From assembly GCF_030272615.1 (NCBI RefSeq), contig NC_081409.1, forward strand, positions 913,195,840 to 913,259,839: DNA of 64,000 nt. Direction: 5' to 3'. Source of the DNA: Cryptomeria japonica (Eukaryota > Streptophyta > Pinopsida > Cupressales > Cupressaceae). The first letter of the stretch is position 1, and every line of letters starts with the position of its first letter. The notes beneath the pieces are model-generated. The model was not told the DNA's origin, searched no databases, and saw nothing but the letters and a program-made list of their open reading frames with translations. Of this stretch, positions 31,991-42,313 are shown piece after piece. Both the position numbers and the translations under genes were made by a program.

Positions 31991-34900
31991 ATGGCATCTA
32001 CTTCTAAGTCTATAGAGAGGTTGATGATCACTGCTAAGCCTGAGGAAGCTCTAAAGGCAGATGAAATTATGTCTTATAATGCATTATCGCAAGTTCCAAG
32101 TGGTGTAGTGGTCAAAGGTGACTTGTCCAGCTATATAGATTGCAAAATAGAAGATTTAGGAACTCTACACATCTATACTCAGCTGAAATCACTTTGTGAT
32201 AAGAGCGAAAAGATTGAAACAAAATATGCTAGGGTTTTTGAAAAAGGGTTTCATAATGCCGCATATTTTCTTGAATATTTTGAGGATGAACACATAAGAA
32301 TCATCTTGAGACGAGTTCATAGAGAGAATATGTATCTGGAAAGGACTCATACAATAACCAAGAAAGCTATTAGGGCTATAATAGGTTATTGCACAACCGG
32401 TGAGATTCCTGTATTAAGAAGAATTTCAAAGGATACTGTCTTCAAGTTAACCGGTTCTACATTTGATAAGTGTGTTTTCTCTATCAACACTATTAGAGAC
32501 CCTGTGGTGAAACTTGTAGCAATGGTGATAGGCTACCAGGTATTCTACTCCAGTAGACTTAATAGTGTTCCATCTGCAGCAATTCACACATCACATAGAA
32601 TGATTGTTGATAATGCAAACTATGATATTTGTGAAGCTATCAAAGACCAATTATTTCAAAATTTGAAATGCATTAAGAAGGACAATACACAAAAGTTCAA
32701 ATATGGTCAGTTATTAGCCGGGTTATTTTTCTATTTTTAGAACTTCCTATCGAGTATTGGAGATATTGAATGGTCCAAGGAATAACCGGTCAATATACAA
32801 ATCAAGAAAAACATTAAGGTTGTGAAGAATACTTTTTCAGCTGCCACGAACAAGTATTTTAATGAATTCTAGAAAAAGATGAGCATGAGACTGAGGCTAC
32901 TGGAAGATGTGGTAAATCACTTTGCAAAAGACATAATCTTCACGGTTACCAATGATTTTTTCTTGATGCAAGCAATTGAACCTAGAGAAGAAGAGATGGA
33001 AGATATGAGCTACAAGGTCAATCATTATTTACCGTTCGGCTATGCTAATACCCTGTTAGCATCACCTAAAGATAAAAAGAAGGAAATATTGGACATTGTA
33101 GCAGTCCAGGTTGCACCAACTGAAACTGGTACTCTTGTTGTAGCTAAAGTGAAAGGAAAGAAAAAGAAGTCTAAATGAAAAATCTCCTGTGAAAAACACC
33201 GCAAGGGTGACTTGGAGTGTCCTAACCAAGAAGGAACCAACACCAAAAGTATATGTAAAGAAGGAGAATGCACCAAAGAAGAGAAATCAGAAACTAATTT
33301 TGCAACTAGAGTTTGAGGGTACAGATTCTGAAGAAGAACCAAAGAAAGAAAAAGCAACCGACAGAACACCTAAGAAGATAAAGGTAGTGCCGAAGGCAAC
33401 TGCACCTATAGATATTACTACCTACAAACCTGACATAGTATTTGAGAGGACAATGAAGTCATTAGGAAGAAACATGTTTCATGATGTCAAAGAACATTTC
33501 GATTATTTTACTGAAGATGAGCAGAAGCAAGTAATCCAACAGGTATTAACTTATTTGGGTCACTACAATATATTTCCGCATGATTTGGAGAAAGATATTT
33601 CAATCTCTTTATATAATACTTTGTTAGATAAATGGGAGGAAGCAATTCAATTGGAAAAAGAAGATTATTGATGAAATATTTGTACAGTATTTTCCCAATC
33701 TATCATCAGATGGAATTAGTGCTTTAACTAAGGAATACAAAGCATATTTTGATTTTTAAGTAAGAAGATTGAAGCTTCTTAATGCAAAAAGGTCAGTTGT
33801 TGAGTCTGAGACACATCAGCTAGCCTGCATAATCAAAAAGAGGGAAGAAGTCATCCACTCTAGCAATAAGGATGATACTATAGACAATGTTCCTCAACCA
33901 GAAATGGATGAAGAGGAAATTGTTCAAGTTGACGAAGTCTATCCAACCAAGAAGAAGGATGATTCCATTATTCTTGTTGATGAAGATGTTTAGGACATAG
34001 TAGACCTATCTAGAGACATCACTGCACCAGATATGGATCCTCCTACAATCACTGAAGTACAGGTTACATTAGTTGATCAACTGAGTGCTCAACTAAAAGT
34101 GGACAATGAATCGGCAACTGAACAACTAGATAAACCCCAATCTCCACCGGTCATTGAGACTACTCAAAAGGAGTCTACTGAGAAAATTGTCACTCGGGTA
34201 ATTGAAGAGACAACAGAGAAGAACACAGAAAGAGCCATCATTAAGAGTGTACCCCTTGAACCGGCGAAGCATAAACTACTTGATGATGATGACGAAGACT
34301 CTTTAAGTATCTCAAGACCCATTGATATGAAGACTTTGAGTGAATCATAAATGATGAAGATTGCTAATGTTATGCAATCTTGAGCACACAAGAAGCGACT
34401 GAAAGAGCAAAGGATTGAAGCAGAGACAATCCAGAATGCAGTAGAAATGTTTTATGGTTTACTACTGGAAATAGTTGTTGCACATCTTCCTACACCCATC
34501 AGTAAACTTGGTCAGTTAGTTGTAGATGCATTTGATCAAATCAAATTGCTTGAATATTTTGCTCAAATGTCTGTTGAGAAGAGCCACAAGAAGGCATATG
34601 GAGATAAACTGGCTAAGAACATTGAAAGTGGCAAAATGGCTTTATCTCATAATGGAAGTTTGTTGAAGAAAGCTATTAAATCTAGAGGGAATTATCTTGC
34701 CTCTACCTCCAATGTTACTTTCTTTTATTCTGATATTTCTAAGAGTCAAGTTGAAACCGAGCAGGAAATAGAAAGGTTATGCAAGGCATATGCCCCACAC
34801 CAAGACTCCATTCATGCCTTTAACCGGTCTATAGATGATTTGCATGACAGATTGAATGGGAATGATAATGAGAAGGCTAAGAGATTTCGATCTCTAAGAG

Positions 34901-35133
34901 AGCTCAAGAGTCATCTCACCTCATAGGTCGACATTCTTCAAAGAGCCTACTCCAATGTAGAAGCTATTCTTGCTACTCTTGAAACCTACACACTAGACTC
35001 AATGGAAGAATTCCATTCCCAGTTGATGCCTACATTTGAGTATACTACTAACATATTGGAATCATTGGAAAATGCTTTATCCCAGATGAAGCAGAATTTC
35101 AATGATATTTTTATGAGGTTAGCTAATGCATGA
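31991..35133 (+). pseudogene. NA-2 ORF2: homologue of the giant unknown protein of NA-1
   Basis: The start is MASTSKSIERL. The N-terminal globular region aligns clearly with NA-1: YNALSQVPSGVVV, YIDCKIEDLG, FHNAAYFLEYF, HIRIILRRVH, MYLERTH, KFKYGQLLAGLFFYF and NKYFNEF. It is followed by a Lys-rich linker, LGRNMFHDVKEHFDYF (where NA-1 has RRKLLHDLIDYYDK), an acidic Thr/Glu region in place of the NA-1 purine run, and a helical C-terminal part (YGDKLAKNIESGKMALSH, HSQLMPTFEYTTNILE) that ends at TGA 35131-35133. Stops include TAG at 32738-32740, TAA near 32783 and TAG near 32870. Frameshifts lie near 33180 and 33670. No known family is recognised. Confidence 0.8.
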
Positions 35134-35415
35134 TTTTTTTTAAATTGTAATATATGTTGAACACTTTGATACATATTTTATATATATATATATATATATT
35201 ACTTTATCATTTTGGCATTGTTGTCAAAGGGGGACTAATAATATGTATGTATGTTTTTGAAAAATTTGTATGTATGCATGCATTAAGGAGGAGTATTACA
35301 TTGAAAGGGAAATATGAGTACATATGTAAATATGTTGTGTAAGTATTGCACACTTAGCGGTATTGTACTACTCTAAATTTTTCTTAGTGTTGCCATCAAT
35401 GCCAAAGGGGGAGAT
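35134..35415 (+). other. NA-2 3' untranslated region
   Basis: Contains a (TA)n run (35179-35199) shortly after the ORF2 stop, as in NA-1. A second purine tract follows (TTGTCAAAGGGGGACTAA, near 35221-35238). The terminal TGTTGCCATCAATGCC plus AAAGGGGGAGAT (35404-35415) lies before the LTR. Confidence 0.75.
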
Positions 35416-36521
35416 TGTTGGCTTGATGATGATCGTAATGTATTCATCACTTGTTATCATTAAAGAAACACTCTCACACACACATATGATTACATTGACT
35501 ACCAGTGTAACTTCATTGGTTTACGCTGTTAACCGATATGTTTAAGGTCTATCTCTAACCGGTACTCTGTGTCAACCGGTATGTGCCTAAGAGATAACCT
35601 GTGGTTACATTAAGTCGGCATCAAAATGAAGATGAAGATGAAAATTGGAGATAAGCGGAAGATTCCAGGACAACGGTTCACATGTTTTGTTCCAACCGGT
35701 TTTGACTGTTCTAACCGATATCCATTTTTGTGATGAGTTACCAACACCGTTTTCTTGACGGTCATTTTTGTGATGAGTTATATTTAATTGTCTAGATACA
35801 CTGCACCTAGGAAATTGTGTTCCTATGGCTGATATAAGATTTGTATGTCTATTTAAAGACATCTTAGTGAATCATTTGAAGGAGAGAGAACTGATATAGA
35901 AGAGTAGATTTATACGAATACTAATATGCATAAAGAGTGAAATATTTTGTTGAAGAGCGATAAGTGTTAAGATGAAGAGTAGTGTTTGAATGTACTTAGA
36001 ATGATCTGATCAAGAAAGTCTTGTGCTACTCAGAACATATCAAACCTTTCTTGTTATTTTCTAATCATTACAACAAAATCAAATCCCCTAACCATGTAAG
36101 CTCTAACAAGCTTCATTGTACAAATCCTCTAACAAGCTGATCTATTAGTTTGGATTCTCAAATCCTCCAACAAGGTTACTCTTAACAGGGTATAAGCTTC
36201 TAATCAAGCTTGGGATCTCTAATAAGATTCTCTCCTAGCAGAGCACTTTGTAAGACCTTAACCGGTCAGTTAACTATTACTGTAGATAGTTAACTTGTGA
36301 GTTCCATCCCACCGTGGTTTTTACCCATTTGGGTTTTCCATGTATAAACACTTATCTTATGGTGCATGTTCTACTTTACGTGGATGTTGTTATTTCATTT
36401 TGGATAGCATGTATTTTGTTTAAATGCTTGGTTAAGTTCATCTACTGGTTAGTGTTTGAAGTTATGTTTGTTTTGGTGTCACTGATTCATGCCCCCCTCT
36501 CAGTGCTTTTCAAGACCATCA
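35416..36521 (+). repeat. 3' LTR of NA-2 (1,106 bp)
   Basis: Keeps both copies of CATTTTTGTGATGAGTTA (35723-35740 and 35763-35780), so it probably shows the ancestral LTR. The ACCGGT words are better kept here than in the 5' copy at some sites. It ends GACCATCA at 36521. Confidence 0.9.
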
Positions 36522-36638
36522 ATAACAATATCCATATCTTGTATAAATCTGCGTAATGGGTGTAATTTTTTCCTATTGCTATTTCATTTCTCTATTCATT
36601 GTGTCATAAATTATAACATAGATAGAGTAGTTATATTT

Positions 36639-36888
36639 TTATTTTATTTTTTAGTATGCCAAGGGTATCCCCGCAACCTAGTCTAGCGACCCAACCTACC
36701 TTACCTTGGGCTTGCTTTTATTGCCAAGTTGGGGCTAGGAAGGGGTGAATTGAGGTGAGACTAGTCCCCTAGGGAGAGAATCCAAAGCCCACAACTAGTC
36801 CTCCCTCTTAAATCTGAGAGGGAGTTGAACCCGAGATCGATGGGGAGCAAACCCACCGCCCAAGACAACTCACCTACTCATACGGGCT
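36639..36888 (-). mobile_element. SINE, minus strand, with ~19-bp imperfect target duplications
   Basis: On the minus strand it opens GCCCGTATGAGTAGGTGAGT (A-box-like), has a B-box (GGGTTCAACTCCC) about 50 bp on, a GC-rich body, and ends in an A-rich tail (ACTAAAAAATAAAATAAAAA). The flanks GATAGAGTAGTTATATTT (from 36621) and GATAGAGAAGTTACATTT (from 36889) match except at two positions. It is about 250 bp, in the normal size range of plant tRNA SINEs. It would need LINE enzymes to move. Confidence 0.8.
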
Positions 36889-36907
36889 GATAGAGAAGTT
36901 ACATTTA

Positions 36908-37638
36908 TGTATACCCATATGTCTATTTTGTTCATATGTGGGGACTAGTTTGAGTCAAAGGTTAGTTGTTCTCAGATCCCATAGCCAGTTGATTGATTTA
37001 TCCTAGTATCCCAAGGGTTGTGATGTTTGCTTGATAGTAGTGATGAGTATAATGAACTAGTGGGATAATCCTTGGCAGTTGAACCATGAAGTTACAAGTC
37101 GTGACTCTAAAGAACTTCATTTTATTATCCTAAGTAAGGGTTGACATTTACTGCACATTATAGTGCTTATATTATGAATGCTTGGCCAAGGTGGCACTGC
37201 AACTAGTATGCAATTGTCAGTTCACTAGAACCAAATACACCTCTAGCAAGGGAGTCATACTAGTTAGGGAGTACCTATAGTGTATGACTGGCTAGACCAT
37301 GTAGATTCTAAGCACTAGGCTTAAATGGCTTAGTGACATTGTTCTATCCTTTTTTTGCTACCCTCATGAAGGGTTAGGCCCTTCTAGTAGGAAGAGACAC
37401 ATGAGACTTTATTTCTATGGTTGGGCAAAAAATCCCTTGATGATGTTCTCCATCTCCCATGTATGCCAAGATATGCATCTTTTATCAACAGGAAGTTCGT
37501 TACTATGTAATATCTAAACAATTCTCTTCCTTTCAATTGTATTAAAATATTAATTCTTTAATAGTTAGTTTCTTTTCTGATGAAATAAGTTCATTAGTTG
37601 GTACTTAAGTTAGTTAAATAACTACTTGTCTCCAGTTG
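36908..37638. other. Unassigned sequence between SINE and Gypsy derivative
   Basis: No coding frame, LTR pair or clear repeat seen. Base 36528 onward is the flank of Gypsy-A. The sequence is moderately AT-rich with many in-frame stops. Confidence 0.5.
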
Positions 37639-38437
37639 TGATGCGTGAGCATCCTCGGTCTATGAGCAATCTTGCATCAACTAAAAATATTTGCTTTTAG
37701 TTTTTGTTCTTGTTGTAGTTTCTGTGTTACTTTCAACATTTTCTGGTAGTTGTTCCTTTCTCATTGCAGATTAGATTTCTGGTTTCCTAGCACGTTCGTG
37801 TTCCTTTTTTCAGATTTCTAGTTCATTTGGATTCTTTTTCGGCAAGTTATTCCTTTTGAAGTGTCTGTTTCTTGGTTCCGGAGCAGTTTTTGAGCTTATC
37901 ATCTATGTTGGATATTTCTTCTCATGTGGAGTGATTCCTTGGATTGCGAAACAATTTGGCACCACACACAATGTTCTTAGACCCTTGGGTGACCTTCCTT
38001 TGTGGTTCTTACTTCATGTTTGTTCTTGGTGGATGAGATCTTCACGTTTTAGGGCCGACCTACTTTACACATTTCATTTTCCTCCCTTGGTAAATGTAAT
38101 CTTTTGTGACTGACCCAGATATGTTTCAGATGGTATATACATTGTTGTATGTGATCCTTTGAGGGATATCAAGGTAGTATGATGATCTAGATTCATGAAA
38201 TGTAATTTGGATACTTTTTGGAGGTTCGGATGAGTTGTATTTTGGGATGTAGTTTGTAATTAGGCATGTGTGTTTGCATGCAACTGGATGTTACTGAATG
38301 TTCTATGATGAATATATGATGATGCGGATGTCTGATTTTCCATTTTCTATGATCTGTGTTATTTCTTTTGTTGTGTTACTCTTGTTGCATCATCTAGACT
38401 ATCCTCTTTGAGAACACTTTGGGTCATGTCTATGTCA
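37639..38437 (+). repeat. 5' LTR of the small Gypsy derivative (799 bp)
   Basis: Starts TGATGCGTGAGCATCC; the first 41 bp can fold into a hairpin (TGATGC with GCATCA). It ends TATGTCA. It aligns throughout with 40474-41269. Confidence 0.9.
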
Positions 38438-38604
38438 GATGGTATCAAAGTTGGTTGTGAACTTGAGGCATTCCTTTGGGTGAAAAAATTGTTGATTCGA
38501 GGTAAGATGCTTGAGTGTTTGATACATCGCCGAGTTGAGGTAGTTGTACCAGAGAAAAGGAGGAGATTCCGCCAAGAAGGACAAACCCTAGGAGGGTAGA
38601 GAAG

Positions 38605-40080
38605 ATGATAGAAGATTTCAAGAATGAGATGAGGAATGAGAACTGAAACACATTGGTTGGTTTGCAAAGGAATCCGGAATTGAAGGATGAATTTGAAGAG
38701 ATAGGGGAAGAGCTTGAGGCCGAAGAGGCTAAAGGACTAGTAGATGAGGGTGAAGAAATATTTCTTAGGGAGGTGGCGCAAGTAAGTAAAGTTCATAAAG
38801 TTGAGGTATCAAACTTTTTGGGTTTGTTGAATCCGAAAGACCTGATAGATTCAATTAGAGATTTGGAGGACTACTTCGAGTTTGAAGATGTTAAGGACCC
38901 GCAAAGGGTCTAGATAGCACAAACTAAGTTGAAAGGGCATGTTGCTTTATGATGGAAAGAATTGCAGAGAGAAAAAGTGGAGAATTGTGACATGAAAATT
39001 GCCCGATGGAGGCAAATAGTCACAAGATTGAAGGATAAATTCATCATGGGAGACTATGAGTTGGAGCTCTTCAAGAGGTTGCACAACCTGAAGCTCAAAG
39101 ACATGAGTGTGAAAGAGTATACTGAAGAATTCTACAAGGTGATGATCAAATCTAGACATCGAGAGATGGATAGGGAGAAGGTGGCTAGATACATAAATGG
39201 ACTCCGATTTAACATTCAGGATGAGATGAGTATGTTGAAGATTTCTATAGTTGAGGAGGTTTATTAATATGCCTTGAAGGCTGAAGGTAAAGTGAAAAGG
39301 AGACAACAGAATAACCCAAGGAAATGAGAGATATAAGAGGCAGGTGAATGGAAGTATAGAGAAGCAGAATGTTGGAGAAGAACCAAAATCTAAATGGAAT
39401 AAAGAACCAGATCAGAAGACATAGAGAAAAGGTAGTGGCAGTAGCAGTAGAGAATTTTTAGGTAGATGTTTTAAGTGTGGAGAAACTAGACATAGATCTT
39501 TTGAGTGTAAGCAAGGAATATCAAGAAATTGCATAGCAAATGAGGATTAGGAATCTATAGTTACCAGAGAGAATGTGTTAGAACTGAAGCAACGAGAGTC
39601 TCTTTTGTTCAAAAGAGTCTTAATGGAGCATAGTAGTGAGGATATTGGACCTACTCAAAGGAAGAGTCTTTTCCGGACTATTTGCAAATCAAGTGGTAAG
39701 TGTTGTAAGGTTATTGTGGATACTAGAAGTACTGATAATTTGGTATCAAAGGAGATGGTAGTGAAGCTTGGTTTGAAGAGGCTTGACCATCCTAGCCCTT
39801 ACAAGGTGAGTTGGTTGCAAGATGATCATAAGGTGGAAGTGAGAGAGCAGTGCTTGGTGAATTTTAATATTGGACCTTCAAAGGATGAAGTCTTGTGTGA
39901 CATTTTTCCTATGAGTGTTTGTCATGTTTTGTTGGGTAGACCTTGGTAGTATGATAGAGGAGATATCTATGATTGTAAAAGAAAATTGGTTACTATTGTG
40001 AAGGATGGGCAAAAGTTTACTTTGGCTTCTTTGAAGGAGAAGGAGAAGGCAGTGAAGAATTTGAGTCTTGTGAATAATTG
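38605..40080 (+). pseudogene. gag: Gypsy gag, zinc knuckle and protease (decayed)
   Basis: Begins near MIEDFKNEMRN (38605). The gag core includes VSNFLGLLNPKDLIDSIRDL, ARWRQIVTRLKDKFI, LFKRLHNLKLKDMSVKEYTE and VARYINGLRFNIQDEM, as in Ty3/Gypsy capsid domains. Stops interrupt it (TGA 38644-38646, TAG 38911-38913). The knuckle CFKCGETRHRSFEC lies near 39473-39515. The protease region reads VIVDTRSTDNLVS, where relatives have D-S/T-G, so the Gly after the catalytic Asp-Thr is Arg. It ends with CHVLLGRPW and a stop. No RT follows. A protease with this change would probably be inactive. Confidence 0.85.
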
Positions 40081-40473
40081 CAGAGCTGAAAAGTAGGTTG
40101 CAGAGGTTACACCAGATGGTGGCATGGATTTGCAGAAGGATCTAGTGAATAGGTTTGATAGCAAGGTGGTACCGGATGGCAGTAAGGTTAAGGTGATAGT
40201 GGCAAATCAAATAAAATCTTGTGGTAGAAATAAATTAGAGTTGCAGGAGAAAGAGAGCAACAGTCAGAGATAGTGTGCAGGTATGAAGCAAGTAAAGGGA
40301 GCTAAGAAAAATAGAAGCTAGAGAATCTGGCTGAGGTTCACGAAGAGCTTAGGAAGAAGTTTACAGACAAATAAGACACTTGGATCATAAATGAGCATGG
40401 GGTCTATATCCCGAATCCTTTTTGATGTCCATGAGTTTCCTCTCATGGAACATATATTTCTACCTGGGGTGTC

Positions 40474-41269
40474 TGATGTAGGAGCATCCCCGGTCTATGA
40501 GCAATCTACATCAACCAAAAATATTTGCTTTTAGTTTTTGTTCTTGTTGCAATTTCTTTGTTACTTTTAGCATTTTCTGGTAGTTGTTCCTTTCTCATTG
40601 TGGATCAGATTTCTGGTTTCATAGTGTAATCATGTTCATTGTTCCATATTTCCAGTTCATTTGGATTCTTTTTGGCAAGTTATTCCTTTCAGAGTTTCTA
40701 CTTCTTGGTTCCGGAGTAGTTTTGCGCTTATCATCTATGTTGGAGATTTCTTCTCATGCAGAGCGATTCCTTAGATTGCGGAACAATTTGACACCACACA
40801 TGATGTTCTTACGCCTTTGGTCAACTTTCCTTTGTGGTTCGCACTTCATGTTTGTTCTTGGTGGATGATATCTTCACGTTTTGGGGCCGACATATTTTAC
40901 ACATTTCATTTTCCTCCCTTGGTAAATGTAATCTTTTGTGGCCAAGCCGGATATGTTCCAGATGGTATATATATTGTTGTATGTGATCCTTTGAGGGATA
41001 TTGAGGTAGTATGATGATCTAGATTCGTGAATTTTAATTTGGATACTTCTTGGAGGTCTAGATGAGTTGTATTCTAGGATGTAATCTGTAATTGGGCATG
41101 TGAGCCTACATGTAACCAGATGTTATCAGATGTTCTATGATGAATATATGATGATGTGAATGTCTAATTTTCCATTTTCTATGTTCTTTTTTATTGCTTC
41201 TGTTATGTTACTCTTGCTGCATGATCTGGATTGTCCTCTTTGAGGATCCTCTGGGTCATGGCTGGATCA
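40474..41269 (+). repeat. 3' LTR of the small Gypsy derivative (796 bp)
   Basis: Starts TGATGTAGGAGCATCC with the matching CTACATCA 32 bp on, so the tip hairpin is kept by paired changes relative to the 5' LTR. It ends GGATCA before AGTTG. The preceding tract (CTACCTGGGGTGTC) is a weak polypurine tract. Confidence 0.9.
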
Positions 41270-41565
41270 AGTTGAAATTCAATTTCAGTTGCAAATCTTT
41301 CATACAAAGTACTTATTTTTAAACCTTTCATACCAATTTGTTTCAACTCCCCTTTTTGAAAATTATTTTACTTGTTTGAAAACACAATTTGAATCGATAT
41401 CCTTGAAACACACATTAGAATCCAAATCTTGGATATCCATTACCTACATTATTCATGCTAAATCCATCTTTTCCTAGTCTTAACCTTGTCCCAAACACAT
41501 AATTCACAAAATAATTGTCCAAAACTTCAAAACACCTAGTCTATTTTCTCCAAACCATAAGTCTT
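41270..41565. other. Unassigned 0.3-kb spacer
   Basis: Pyrimidine- and A-rich sequence with no coding or repeat structure that I can support. Confidence 0.5.
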
Positions 41566-42308
41566 TGATGCAAGAGCATCCAAGGTGTAAGAGCAATCTT
41601 GCATCACACAAAAAGAATTATTGTATTTTCCTTTTGTTTTGTAGTTTTTCTTAAAAATAGTTTTCTTGTAGCCCATTAGGATTGCTGCACTATATAAGAC
41701 ATATAGAAGCTAGAAATGGAAAAAAATAGCCACACGTTATTTTTAGGGCTTTTGATCATTTTCGGTCATATGGACATGAAAACTGGTCCCAAGGAGTGAA
41801 ATTGAAAACCTTAGAGGCCTCGAAAGGGTTTGAAATCTAGAAAAATAGATATTTGACATATGTGTTGTTGTAGATCTCTTCGCAAGCTTTCTAATGATAT
41901 ATTATAATAGCAAATTAGAGGCCCAAGTCAAAAGTTATGGCTCCCAAAGTTGTGCCACCAAAACTCAAGTTTCAATGAAATTCCACTTGGGCTGGAAAAA
42001 TGAACTAATAGATTGTTGGGTGCCAAAAGAGAAAAGTTACACTTTCTAGAACATTCTAAGGTGGTTATAAGTGCTATATAAAGGGGTGAATGAGGGTTAC
42101 AAAGGACAATTCTAGTAGTGCAAATTGTGACTCTAAGTTGCAGATTATTGTAATGAGAATGCCCATGTGGTTGTAGCATGTTATTTTTTGAATGTTGTAA
42201 TTTAATTCCATTGAGATAATAGAAGGCATGTGTTTCTCTCTTCCATTTTCTGATTATTTCCCTATTATTGTTGTGTGTTTGGGTTTATAAGGGGAGTACC
42301 CTTCATCA
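41566..42308 (+). mobile_element. Solo LTR related at its tip to the Gypsy derivative
   Basis: Starts TGATGCAAGAGCATCC and ends CCCTTCATCA. The flanks are GTCTT (41561-41565) and GTCCT (42309-42313), one mismatch. The first 42 bp contain a perfect 10-bp inverted repeat (TGATGCAAGA and TCTTGCATCA). A TATA-like CTATATAAAG lies at 42073-42082. The rest of the LTR is not clearly alike, so only the tip is surely related. Confidence 0.6.
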
Positions 42309-42313
42309 GTCCT

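Larger units (their letters stand above)
29140..36521 (+). mobile_element. NA-2: second non-autonomous LTR retrotransposon with Gag and giant ORF2
   Basis: The LTRs are 29140-30204 and 35416-36521, both starting TGTTGGCTTG and ending GACCATCA. The flanks are GTAAC (29135-29139) and ATAAC (36522-36526), a target duplication with one mismatch. A primer-site-like TGGTATTAGAGCC (30207-30219) and polypurine tract AAAGGGGGAGAT (35404-35415) are present. The interior has a Gag-like ORF, a 444-bp spacer and a long ORF2 homologous to NA-1. No enzyme domains are visible. The LTR body is much diverged from NA-1. Confidence 0.9.
37639..41269 (+). mobile_element. Small Ty3/Gypsy derivative carrying only gag and protease
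   Basis: The LTRs are 37639-38437 and 40474-41269 (about 0.8 kb each), with AGTTG flanking both ends (37634-37638 and 41270-41274). A primer site TGGTATCAAAG lies at 38440. The interior is only 2.0 kb and passes from protease to a non-coding tail and then the 3' LTR. RT, RNase H and integrase are missing. It is therefore non-autonomous, either by internal deletion or as an established short family. Confidence 0.9.
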
